From Inia geoffrensis (taxonomy: Eukaryota; Chordata; Mammalia; Artiodactyla; Iniidae), in the NCBI GenBank assembly GCA_036417435.1, contig CM070915.1, positions 80,849,799-80,913,798 of the forward strand: DNA of 64,000 nt. The letters run 5' to 3'. Below the pieces are notes generated by a model. The model saw only the letters and a list, made by a program, of their open reading frames with translations. It searched no databases and was not told the DNA's origin. Of this stretch, positions 21,522 through 32,862 are shown one piece after another. The translations under genes were made by a program, and so were the position numbers. Within the stretch, counting starts at the first letter, position 1; each line of letters starts with the position of its first letter.

Positions 21522-24209
21522 GGAATGGTAAGGGATTAGGGTACAGGATAGGGTACGACAATGCTTAAGGGTTAGCGTACGTTTGAGGGCATGAGTTAGT
21601 GTTTGTGTACTGGTTAAGATTAGGGCATTGGTTAGGGTAGGGAATCGGAAGTGGGTCAGGTTTAGGTATGGGGTTAGGGTTAGGGTTAAGGAATGGGGAG
21701 GGATTAGGGTACAATTTAGTGTACGACAACGCTTAAGGTTTAGCGTACGTGTGAGGGCACGAGTTAGTGTTGGTGTCCTGGTTAAGATTAGGGCACGGGA
21801 GAGGGTAAGGCTTCGGGTGAGGGTCAGGGTTAGGATTCGTGTTAGGGTTAGGGTTAAGGAATGCAGAGGGTTTAGGGTACAGCTTAGGGTACGAGAGTAC
21901 TTAAGGGTTAACGTTCGTGTGAGGGAAAGTGTTAGTGTTAGTGTCCTGTTTAAGATTAGGGCACGGGTGAGGGTAAGGCTGCAGGTGAGGGTCAGGGTTA
22001 GGATTCGGGTTAGGGTTAGGGTTAAGGAATGGGGAGGGATTAGAGTACAGTTTAGGGTATGGCAACGATTAAGGGTTAGCGTACGTGTGAGGCCACGAGT
22101 TAGTGTTGGTGTCCTTGTTAAGATTAGTGCACGGGTGAGGGTTAGGTTTCAGGTGAGGGTCAGGGATAGAATTCGGGTTAGCGTTAGGGTTAGGGAATGG
22201 GGAGATATTAGGGCACAGTTTAGGGTACCAAAACGCTTAAGGTTTAGCGTACGTGTGAGGTCACTAGTTAGTGTTAGTGTACTGCATACGATTAGGGCAC
22301 GGGTGAGGGTAAGGCCTCGGAAGAGGGTCACCTTAAGGGTTAGGGTTAGGGTTAAGGTTAGGATTAGGGAATTCGGATTGATTAGAGTACAGGTTAGGGT
22401 ACGGCAATGGCTTAGGGTTAGCGTACGTTAGAGGGCATGGGTTAGTGTTGATGTACTGGTTAAAATTAGGACACGGGTGAGGGTACAGTTTCGGGTGAGT
22501 GTCATGGTTAGGTTTCACGTTAGGGTTAGGGTAAGGAGCGGGATTAGGGCACATGTTAGGGTACCGCTGCGGTTTAGTGTTAGCGTACGTATTAGGGCAC
22601 GAGTTAGTGTTGGTGTCCTGGTTAAGATTAGGGCACGGTTGAGGGTAAGGCTTCGGGTGAGGGTCAGAGTTAGGATTCGGGTTAGGGTTAGGGTTAGGGA
22701 ATGGAGAGGGATTAGGGTACAGGTTAGGGTACGACAATGCTTAAGGGTTAGCGTAAGTGTGAGAGCACGAGTTAGTGTTGGTGTACTGGTTTAGACAAGG
22801 GCACCGATGAGGATAATTCCTCGGAAAAGGGTCACGTTCAGGGTTTCGCTTAGGGTTAGGGTTAGGGAGTGGGGAGGGATTAGGGTACAGGGTAAGGTAC
22901 GACAATGCTTAAGGGTTAGCGTACGTTTGAGGGCATGAGTTAGTGTTTGTGTACTGGTTAAGATTAGGGCATTGGTTAGGGTAGGGCATCGGAGGTGGGT
23001 CAGGTTTAGGGATTGGGTTAGGGTTAGTGTTAAGGAATGGGGAGGGATTAGGGTACAATTTAGGGTACGAGAACGCTTAAGGTTTAGCGTACGTGTGAGG
23101 GCACGAGTTAGTGTTGGTGTCCTGGTTAAGATTAGGGCACGAGTGAGGGTAAGGCTTCGGGTGAGGGTCAGGGTTAGGATTCGTGTTAATTTTAGGGTTA
23201 AGGAATGCAGAGGGATTAGGGTACAGCTTAGGGTACGACAGTGCTTAAGGGTTAGCGTTCGTGTGAGGGCAAGGGTTAGTGTTAGTGTCCTGGTTAAGAT
23301 TAGGGCACGGGTGGGGGTAAGGCTTCAGGTGAGGGTCAGGGTTAGGATTCGGGTTAGGGTTAGGGTTAGGGAATGGGGAGGGATTAGGGTACAGTTTAGG
23401 GTACAACAACGATTAAGGGTTAGCGTACGTGTGAGGGCACGAGTTAGTTTTGGTGTCCTGGTTAAGATTAGGGCACGGGTGAGGGTAAGGTTTCGGGTGA
23501 GGGTCAGGGATAGAATTCGGGTTAGGGTTAGGGTTAGGGAATGGGGAGATATTAGGGCACAGTTTAGGGTACCACAACGCTTAAGGTTTAGCGTACGTGT
23601 GAGGTCACTAGTTAGTGTTAGTGTACTGCTTACGATTAGGGCACGGGTGAGGGTAAGGCCTCGGAAGAGGGTCACGTTAAGGGTCAGGGTTAGGGTTAGG
23701 GTTAGGGAATTCGGATTGATTAGGGTACCGGTTAGGGTACGGCAATGGCTTAGGGTTAGCGTACGTTAGAGGGCATGTGTTAGTGTTGATGTACTGGTTA
23801 AAATTAGGACATGGGTGAGGGTAAAGTTTCGGGTTAGTGTCATGGTTAGGTTTCAGGTTAGGGTTAGGGTTAGGGAATGGAGAGGGATTAGGGTACAGTT
23901 TAGAGTACCGCTGCGGTTTAGTGTTAGCATACGTGTGAGGGCACGAGTTAGTCTTGGTGTCCTGGTTAAGATTAGGGCACGGGTGAGGGTAAGGCTTCGT
24001 GTGAGGGTCAGGGTTAGGATTCGGGTTAGGTTTAGGGTTAGGGAATGGAGAGGGATTAGGGTACAGGTTAGGGTACGACAATGCTTAAGGGTTAGCGTAA
24101 GTGTGAGGGCACGAGTTAGTGTTGGTGTACTGGTTAAGACAAGGGCACCGATGTGGGTAAGGCCTCGGAAAAGGGTCACATTCAGGGTTTCGCTTAGGGT
24201 TAGGGTTAG
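21522..24209 (+). repeat. 16-monomer HOR (2688 bp), copy 1
   Basis: Two canonical eight-monomer cycles: E21522, F21690, G21858, H22026, A22194, B22368, C about 22534, D22698, then E22866, F23034, G23202, H23370, A23538, B23706, C23874, D24042. The first cycle carries private variants found again 2688 bp downstream: GGAATGGTAAGGG in E, GAGAGTACTTAAGG in G, GCATACGATTAGG in A. A 6-bp gain before B22368 and a 6-bp loss in the next monomer junction cancel out. Confidence 0.87.
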
Positions 24210-25390
24210 GGAATGGTAAGGGATTAGGGTACAGGATAGGGTACGACAATGCTTAAGGGTTAGCGTACGTTTGAGGGCATGAGTTAGTGTTTGTGTACTG
24301 TTTAAGATTAGGGCATTGGTTAGGGTAGGGAATCGGAAGTGGGTCAGGTTTAGGTATGGGGTTAGGGTTAGGGTTAAGGAATGGGGAGGGATTAGGGTAC
24401 AATTTAGGGTACGACAACGCTTAATGTTTAGCGTACGTGTGAGGGCACGAGTTAGTGTTGGTGTCCTGGTTAAGATTAGGGCACGGGAGAGGGTAAGGCT
24501 TCGGGTGAGGGTCAGGGTTAGGATTCGTGTTAGTGTTAGGGTAAAGGAATGCAGAGGGTTTAGGGTACAGCTTAGGGTACGAGAGTACTTAAGGGTTAAC
24601 GTTCGTGTGAGGGCAAGTGTTAGTGTTAGTGTCCTGGTTAAGATTAGGGCACGGGTGAGGGTAAGGTTGCAGGTGAGGGTCAGGGTTAGGATTCGGGTTA
24701 GGGTTAGGGTTAAGGAATGGGGAGGGATTAGAGTACAGTTTAGGGTACGACAACGATTAAGGGTTAGCGTACGTGTGAGGGCACGAGTTAGTGTTGGTGT
24801 CCTGGTTAAGATTAGGGCACGGGTGAGGGTAAGGTTTCAGGTGAGGGTTAGGGATAGAATTCGGGTTAGCGTTAGGGTTAGGGAATGGGGAGATATTAGG
24901 GCACAGTTTAGGGTACCAAAACGCTTAAGGTTTAGCGTACGTGTGAGGTCACTAGTTAGTGTTAGTGTACTGCATACGATTAGGGCACGGGTGAGGGTAA
25001 GGCCTCGGAAGAGGGTCACGTTAAGGGTTAGGGTTAGGGTAAGGGTTAGGGAATGGGGATTGATTAGGGTACAGGTTAGTGTACGGCAATCCTTAGGGTT
25101 AGCGTACGTTAGAGGGCATGGGTTAGTGTTGATTTACTGGTTAAAATTAGGACATGGGTGAGGGTACAGTTTCGGGTGAGTGTCATGGTTAGGTTTCAGG
25201 TTAGGGTTAGGGTTAGGGAATGGAGAGGGATTAGGGTACAGGTTAGGGTACCGCTGCGGTTTAGTGTTAGCGTACGTATTAAGGCACGAGTTAGTCTTGG
25301 TGTCCTGGTTAAGATTAGGGTACGGGTGAGGGTAAGGCTTCGGGTGAGGGTCAGGGTTAGGATTCGGGTTAGGGTTAGGCTTAGGGTTAA
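24210..25390 (+). repeat. 16-monomer HOR, partial copy 2
   Basis: Monomers: E24210, F24378, G24546, H24714, A24882, B25050, C25217. They match 21,522-22,700 at an offset of 2688. B25050 lost one base at GGCAATCCTTAGG. C25217 is followed by F after a 6-bp gain, so D and E are missing here. Confidence 0.85.
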
Positions 25391-26144
25391 GGAATGGGGA
25401 GGGATTAGGGTACAATTTAGGGTACGACAACGCTGAAGGTTTAGCGTACGTGTGAGAGCACGAGTTAGTGTTGGTGCCCTGGTTAAGATTAGGGCACGGT
25501 TGAGGGTAAGGCTTCGGGTGAGGGTCAGGGTTAGGATTCGGGTTAGGGTAAGGGTTAAGGAATGCAGAGGGATTAGGGTACAGCTTAGGGTACGATAGTG
25601 CTTAAGGGTTAGCGTTCGTGTGAGGACAAGGTTTTGTGTTAGTGTCCTGGGTAAGATTAGGGCACGGGTGAGGGTAAGGCTTCAGGTGAGGGTCGGAGGT
25701 AGGATTCGGGTTAGGGTTAGGGTTAGGGAATGGGGAGGGATTAGGGTACTGTTTAGGGTGCGACAAAGATTAAGGGTTAGCGTACGTGTGAGGGCACGAG
25801 TTAGTGTTGGTGTCCTGGTTAAGATTAGGGCACGGGTGAGGGTAAGGTTTCGTGTGAGGGTCAGGGATAGAATTCGGGTTAGGGCTAGGGTTAGGGAATG
25901 GGGAGATATTAGAGCACAGTTTAGGGTACCACAACGCTTAAGGTTTAGCGTACGTGTGAGGTCCCTAGTTAGTGTTAGTTTACTGTTTACGATTAGGGCA
26001 CGGGTGAGGGTAAGGCCTTGGAAGAGGGTCACGTTAAGGGTTAGGGTTAGGGTTAGGGTTAGGGAATGGGGATTGATTAGGGTACAGGTTAGTGTACGCA
26101 ATCCTTAGGGTTAGGGTTAGGGTTAGGGTTAGGGTTAGGGTTAG
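25391..26144 (+). repeat. Satellite block ending in a truncated type B
   Basis: Monomers: F25391, G25559, H25727, A25895 and a truncated B26063. The last follows type B for about 42 bp, including the CGCAATCCTTAGGG variant of B25050, and then passes straight into perfect TTAGGG repeats. The next monomer begins only 82 bp after the start of B26063 instead of 168. Confidence 0.87.
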
Positions 26145-26146
26145 GG
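26105..26146 (+). repeat. Seven perfect TTAGGG repeats, longest telomeric run
   Basis: Forty-two bases consist of seven uninterrupted TTAGGG units. Ordinary monomers end in three to five. The run replaces the last two thirds of a type B monomer and is followed by GAATAGAGAGG and then a type G body. Confidence 0.95.
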
Positions 26147-28664
26147 AATAGAGAGGGGTTAGGGTACAGCTTAGGGTACGACAGTGCTTAAGGGTTAGCG
26201 TTCGTGTGAGGGCAAGGTTTAGTATTAGTGTCCTGGTTAAGATTAGGGCACGGGTGAGGGTAAGGCTTCGGGTGAGGGTCAGGGTTAGGATTCGGGTTAG
26301 GGTTAGGGTTAAGGAATGCAGAGGGATTAGAGTACAGTTTAGGGTACGACAATGCTTAAGGGTTAGCGTAAGTGTGAGGGCACGAGTTAGTGTTAGTGTA
26401 CTGGTTAAGACAAGAGCACCGATGAGAATAAGGCCTCGGAAAAGGGTCACGTTCAGGGTTTCGCTTAGGGTTAGGGTTAGGGAATGGGGAGGGATTAGGG
26501 TACAGGATAGGGTACGACAATGCTTAAGGGTTAGCGTACGTTTGAGGGCATGAGTTAGTGTTTGTGTACTGGTTAAGATTAAGGCATTGGTTAGGGTAGG
26601 GCATCGGAAGTGGGTCAGGTTTAGGGATGGGGTTAGGGTTAGGGTTAAGGAATGGGGAGGGATTAGGGTACAATTTAGGGTACGACAACGCTTAAGGTTT
26701 AGCGTACGTGTGAGGGCACGAGTTAGTGTTGGTGTCCTGCTTCAGATTAGGGCACGGGTGAGGGTAAGTCTTCGGGTGAGGGTCAGGGTTAGGATTCGTG
26801 TTAGGCTTAGGGTTAAGGAATGCAGAGGGATTAGGGTACAGCTTAGGGTACGACAGTGCTTAAGGGTTAGCGTTCGTGTGAGGGCAAGGGTTAGTGTTAG
26901 TGTCCTGGTTAAGATTAGGGCACGGGTGAGGGTAAGGCTTCAGGTGAGGGTTGGGGTTAGGATTCGGGTTAGGGTTAGGGTTAGGGAATGGGGAGCGATT
27001 AGGGTACAGTTTAGGGTATGACAACGATTAAGGGTTAGCGTACGTGTGAGGGCACGAGTTACTGTTGGTGTCTTGGTTACGATTAGGGCACGGGTGAGGG
27101 TAAGGCTTCAGGTGAGGGTCAGGGTTAGGATTCGGGTTAGGGTTAGGGTTAGGGAATGGGGAGGGATTAGGGTACAGTTTAGGGTACGACAACGATTAAG
27201 GGTTAGCGTACATGTGAGGGCACGAGTTAGTTTTGGTGTCCTGGTTAAGATTAGGGCACGGGTGAGGGTAAGGTTTCGGGTGAGGGTCAGGGATAGAATT
27301 CGGGTTAGGGTTAGGGTTAGGGAATGGGGAGATATTAGGGCACAGTTTAGGGTACCACAACGCTTAAGGTTTAGCGTACGTGTGAGGTCACTAGTTAGTG
27401 TTAGTGTACTGCTTACGATTAGGGCACAGGTGAGGGTAAGGCCTCGGAAGAGGGTCACGTTAAGGGTTAGGGTTAGGGTTAGGGTTAGGGAATTCGGATT
27501 GATTAGGGTACAGGTTAGGGTACGGCAATGGCTTAGGGTTAGCGTACGTTAGAGGGCATGTGTTAGTGTTGATGTACTGGTTAAAATTAGAACATGGGTG
27601 AGGGTAAAATTCCGGGTGAGTGTCATGGTTAGGTTTCAGGTTAGGGTTAGTGTTAGGGAATGGAGAGGGATTAGGGTACAGTTTAGGGTACCGCTGCGGT
27701 TTAGTGTTAGCATACGTGTGAGGGCACGAGTTAGTCTTGGTGTCCTGGTTAAGATTAGGGCACGGGTGAGGGTAAGGCTTCGTGTGAGGGTCAGGGTTAG
27801 GATTCGGGTTAGGTTTAGGGTTAGGGAATGGAGAGAGATTAAGGTACAGGTTAGGGTACGACAATGCTTAAGGGTTAGCGTAAGTGTGAGGGCACGAGTT
27901 AGTGTTGGTGTACTGGTTAAGACAAGGGCACCGATGAGGGTAAGGCCTCGGAAAAGGGTCACGTTCAGGGTTTCACTTAGGGTTAGGGTTAGGGAATGGT
28001 AAGGGATTAGGGTACAGGATAGGGTACGACAATGCTTAAGGGTTAGCGTACGTTTGAGGGCATGAGTTAGTGTTTGTGTACTGGTTAAGATTAGGGCATT
28101 GGTTAGGGTAGGGCATCGGAAGTGGGTCAGGTTTAGGGATGTGGTTAGGGTTAGGGTTAAGGAATGGGGAGGGATTAGGGTACAATTTAGGGTATGACAA
28201 CGCTTAAGGTTTAGCGTACGTGTGAGGGCACGAGTTAGTGTTGGTGTCCTGGTTAAGATTAGGGCACGGGTGAGGGTAAGGCTTCGGGTGAGGGTCAGGG
28301 TTAGGATTCGTGTTAGGGTTAGGGTTAAGGAATGCAGAGGGATTAGGGTACAGCTTAGGGTACCACAGTGCTTAAGGGTTAGCGTTCGTGTGAGGGCAAG
28401 GGTTAGTGTTAGTGTCCTGGTTAAGATTAGGGCACGGCTGAGGGTAAGGCTTCAGCTGAGGGTCGGGGTTAGGATTCGGGTTAGGGTTAGGGTTAGGGAA
28501 TGGGGAGGGATTAGGGTACAGTTTAGGGTACGACAACGATTAAGGGTTAGCGTATGTTTGAGGGCACGAGTTAGTGTTGGTGTCCTGGTTAAGATTAGGG
28601 CACGGGTGAGGGTAAGGTTTCGGGTGAGGGTCAGGGATAGAATTCGGGTTAGGGTTAGGGTTAG
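26145..28664 (+). repeat. Satellite block after the telomeric run
   Basis: Monomers: G26145 (starting GGAATAGAGAGG), G/D26313, E26481, F26649, G26817, H/G26985, H27153, A27321, B27489, C27657, D27825, E27993, F28161, G28329, H28497. The stretch 27,120-28,070 matches 23,340-24,290 at an offset of 3783, including the EcoRI-bearing B and the GGTAAGGG start of E, so it is a dispersed copy of that segment. Confidence 0.8.
28161..28328 (+). repeat. Monomer type F, representative copy
   Basis: Type F is recognised by CAATTT at positions 23-28, CAACGCTTAAGG after it, and ATTCGTGTTAGG near the 3' end. It ends in TTAAGG before type G. It follows E almost everywhere, so E-F is the most stable pair in the array. 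F recombines often, giving F/H, F/G and F/E chimeras. Confidence 0.88.
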
Positions 28665-31518
28665 GGAATGGGGAGATATTAGGGCACAGTTTAGGGTACC
28701 ACAACGCTTAAGGTTTAGCGTACGTGTGAGGTCACAAGTTAGTGTCAGTGTACTGCTTACGATTAGGGCACGGGTGAGGGTAAGGCCACGGAGGAGGGTC
28801 ACGTTAAGGGTTAGGGTTAGGGTAAGGGTTATGGAATGGGGATTGATTAGGGTACAGGTTAGGGTACGGCAATGGCTTAGGGTTAGCGTACGTTACAGGG
28901 CATGGGTTAGTGTTGATGTACTGGTTAAATTTAGGACACGGGTGAGGGTAAAGTTTCGGGTGAGTGTCATCGTTAGGTTTCAGGTTAGGGTTAGGGTTAC
29001 GGAATGGAGAGGGATTAGGGTACAGGCTAGGGTACCGCTGCGGTTTAGTGTTAGCGTACGTGTGAGGGCACGAGTTAGTCTTGGTGTCCTGGTTAAGATT
29101 AGGGCACGGGTGAGGGTAAGGCTCCGGGTGAGGGTCAGCTTTAGGATTCGGGTTAGGGTTAGGGTTAGGGAATGGAGAGGGATTAGGGTACAGCTTAGGG
29201 TACGACAGTGCTTAACGGTTAGCGTTCGTGTGAGGGCAAGGGTTAGTGTTAGTGTGCTGGTTAAGATTAGGGCACGGGTGAGGGTAAGGCTTCAGGTGAG
29301 GGTCAGGGTTAGGATTCGGGTTAGGGTTAGGGTTAGGGAATGGGGAGGGATTAGGGTACAGTTTAGGGTACCACAACGCTTAAGGCTTAGCGTACGTGTG
29401 AGGTCACTAGTTAGTGTTAGTGTACTGCTTACTATTAGGGCACGGGTGAGGGTAAGGCCTCGGGGAGGGTCACGTTAAGGGTTAGGGTTAGGGTTATTGT
29501 TAGGGAATGAGGATTGATTAGGGTACAGGTTAGAGTACGGCAATAGCTTAGGGTTAGCGTACGTTAGAGGGCATGGGTCAGTGTTGATGTAATAGTTAAA
29601 ATTATGACACGGGTGAGGGTAAAGTTTCGGGTGAGTGTCATGGTTAGGTTTCAGGTTAGGGTTAGGGTTAGGGAATGGAGAGGGATTAGGGTACAGGTCA
29701 GGATACCGCTCCGGTTTAGTGTTAGCGTACGTGTGAGGGCATGAGTTAGTCTTGGTTTCCTGGTTAAGATTAGGGCACGGGTGAGGGTAAGGCTTCAGGT
29801 GAGGGTCAGGGTTAGGATTCGGGTTAGGGTTAGGGTTAGGGAATGGGGAGGGATTAGGGTACAGTTTAGGGTATGACAACGATTAAGGGTTAGCGTAAGT
29901 GTGATGGCACGAGTTAGTGTTGGTGTCCTGGTTAAGATTAGGGCACGGGTGAGGGTAAGGTTTCAGGTGAGGGTCAGGGATAGAATTCGGGTTAGGGTTA
30001 GGGTTAGGGAATAGGGAGATATTAGGGCACAGTTTAGGGTACCACAACGCTTAAGGTTTAGCTTAGGTGTGAGGTCACTAGTTAGTGTTAGTTTACTGCT
30101 TACGATTAGGGCACGGGTGAGGGTAAGGCCTAGGAAGAGGGTCACGTTAAGGGTTAGGGTTAGGGTTAGGGTTAGGGAATGGGGATTGATTAGGGTACAG
30201 GTTAGCATACGGCAATGGCTTAGGGTTAGCGTACGTTAGAGGGCATAGGTTAGTGTTGATGTACTGGTTAAAATTAGGACACGGGTGAGGGTAAAGATTC
30301 GGGTGAGTGTCGTGGTTAGGTTTCAGGTTAGGGTTGGGGTTAGGGAATGGAGAGGGATTAGGGTACAGGTTAGGGTACCGCTGCGGTTTAGTGTTAGCGT
30401 ACGTGTTGGGGCACGAGGTAGTCTTGGTGTCCTGGTTTAGATTAGGGCACGGGTGAGGGTAAGGCACCGGGTGAGTGTCAGGGTTAGGATTCGGGTTAGG
30501 GTTAGGGTTAGGGAATGGAGAGGGATTATGGTAGAGGTTAGGGTACGACAATGCTTAAGGGTTAGCGTAACTGTGAGGGGACGAGTTAGTGTTGGTGTAC
30601 TGGTTAAGACAAGGGCACCGATGAGGGTAAGGCCTCGGAAAAGGGTCACGTTCAGGGTTTCGCTTAGGGTTAGGGTTAGGGAATGGGGACGGATTAGGGT
30701 ACAGGATAGGGTACGACAATGCTTAAGGGTTAGCGTACGTTTGAGGGCATGAGTTAGTGTTTGTGTACTGGTTAAGATTAGGGCATTGGTTAGAGTAGGG
30801 CATCGGAAGTGGGTCAGGTTTAGGGATGGGGTTAGTGTTAGGGTTAAGGAATGGGGAGGGATTAGGGTACAATTTAGGGTACGAGAACGCTTAAGGTTTA
30901 GCGTGCGTGTGAGGGCACGAGTTAGTGTTGGTTTAGTGGTTAAGATTAGGGCACGGCTGAGGGTAAGGTTTCAGGTGAGGGTCAGGGTTAGGATTCGTGT
31001 TAGGGTTAGGATTAAGGAATGCAGAGGGTTTAGGGTACAGCTTAGGTTACGACAGTGCTTCAGGGTTAGCGTTCGTGTGAGGGCAAGGGTTAGTGTTAGT
31101 GTCCTAGTTAAGATTAGGGCACGGGTGAGGGTAAAGCTTCAGGAGAGGGTCAGGGTTAGGATTCGGGTTAGGGTTAGGGTTAGGGAATGGGGAGGGATTA
31201 GGGTACAGTTTAGGGCACGACAACGATTAAGGGTTAGCGTACGTGTGAGGGCACGAGTTAGTGTTGGTGTCCTGGGTAAGATTAGGGCACGGGTGAGGGT
31301 AAGGTTTGGGTGAGGTTCAAGGATAGAATTCGGGTTAGGGTTAGGGTTAGGGAATGGGGAGATATTAGGGCACAGTTTAGGGTACCACAACGCTTAAGGT
31401 TTAGCGTACGTGTGAGGTCATTAGTTAGTGTTAGTGTACTGCTTACGATTAGGGCACGGGTGAGGGTAAGGCTTCAGGTGAAGGTCAGGGTTAGGATTCG
31501 GGTTAGGGTTAGGGTTAG
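28665..31518 (+). repeat. Irregular satellite block
   Basis: Monomers: A28665, B28833, C29001, G29169, H/A29337, B29504, C/G29672, H29840, A30008, B30176, C30344, D30512, E30680, F30848, G31016, H31184, A/G31351. One base is lost at CTCGGGGAGGG in H/A29337 and one in H31184. The part 30,150-31,300 matches 32,330-33,500 at an offset of 2183, including the variants CGTGTTGGGGCACG in C and TTATGGTAGAGG in D. Confidence 0.8.
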
Positions 31519-32862
31519 GGAATGGGGAGGGATTAGGGTACAGGATAGGGTACGACAATGCTTAAGGGTTAGCGTACGTTTGAGGGCCTGAGTTAGTGTT
31601 TGTGTACTGGTTAAGATTAGGGCATTGGTTAGGGTAGGGCATCGGAAGTGGGTCAAGTTCAGGGATGGGGTTAGGGTTAGGGTTAAGGAATGGGGAGGGA
31701 TTAGGGTACAATTTAGGGTACGACAACGCTTAAGGTTTAGCGTACGTGTGAGGGCACGAGTTAGTGTTGGTGTCCTGGTTAAGATTAGGGCACGGGTTAG
31801 GGTAAGGCTTCGGGTGAGGGTCAGGGTTAGGATTCGTGTTAGGGTTAGGGTTAAGGAATGCAGAGGGATTAGGGTAAAGCTTAGGGCACGACAGTGCTTA
31901 AGGGTTAGCGTTCGTGTGTGGGTAAGTGTTAGTGTTAGTGTCCTGGTTAAGATTAGGGCACGGGTGAGGGTAAGGCTTCAGGTGAGGGTCAGGGTTAGGA
32001 TTCGGGTTAGGGTTAGGGTTAGGGAATGGGGAGGGATTAGGGTACAGTTTAGGGTACGACAACGATTAAGGGTTATCGTACGTGTGAGGGCACGAGTTAG
32101 TGTTGGTGTCCTGGTTAAGATTAGGGCATGGGTGAGGGTAAGGTTTCGGGTGAGGGTCAGGGATAGAATTCGGGTTAGGGTTAGGGTTAGGGAATGGGGA
32201 GATATTAAGGCACAGTTTAGGGTACCACAACGCTTAAGGTTTAGCTTACGTGTGAGGTCACTAGTTAGTGTTAGTTTACTGCTTACGATTAGGGCACGGG
32301 TGAGGGTAAGGCCTCGGAAGAGGGTCACGTTAAGGGTTAGGGTTAGGGTTAGGGTTAGGGAATGGGGATTGATTAGGGTACAGGTTAGGGTACGGCAATG
32401 GCTTAGGGTTAGCGTACGTTAGAGGGCATAGGTTAGTGTTGATGTACTGGTTAAAATTAGGACACGGGTGAGGGTAAAGTTTCGGGTGAGTGTCGTGGTT
32501 AGGTTTCAGGTTAGGGTTGGGGTTAGGGAATGGAGAGGGATTAGGGTACAGGTTAGGGTACCGCTGCGGTTTAGTGTTAGTGTACGTGTTGGGGCACGAG
32601 CTAGTCTTGGTGTCCTGGTTAAGATTAGGGCACGGGTGAGGGTAAGGCACCGGGTGAGGGTCAGGGTTAGGATTCGGGTTAGGGTTAGGGTTAGGGAATG
32701 GAGAGGGATTATGGTAGAGGTTAGGGTACGACAATGCTTAAGGGTTAGCGTAACTGTGAGGGGACGAGTTAGTGTTGGTGTACTGGTTAAGACAAGGGCA
32801 CCGATGAGGGTAAGGCCTCGGAAAAGGGTCACGTTCAGGGTTTCGCTTAGGGTTAGGGTTAG
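31519..32862 (+). repeat. Nested HOR, block Y, copy 1
   Basis: Eight monomers, E31519, F31687, G31855, H32023, A32191, B32359, C32527, D32695, giving exactly 1344 bp. It matches 38,393-39,736 at an offset of 6874, with shared private variants such as GTCAAGTTCAGGG in E, GTGTGTGGGTAAG in G and TTATCGTACG in H. Confidence 0.9.

Noticed and set aside
28161..28328. CENP-B box in the monomer
   Set aside because: TTCG followed four bases later by A occurs in the F and G/H regions, but the required CGGG half is absent in those I checked, so it is not a match.
28222..29478. 418-codon plus-strand open frame rich in Arg and Val, and similar frames elsewhere (5798-6808, 14746-15720, 37494-38465)
   Set aside because: The frame is the AGG GTT reading of the telomeric hexamer, open because the unit is a multiple of three. 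Ends fall at the same stops in type B or E monomers or at 1-bp losses, and the starts checked are GTG or TTG. No domain, signal or codon pattern of a real gene is present.
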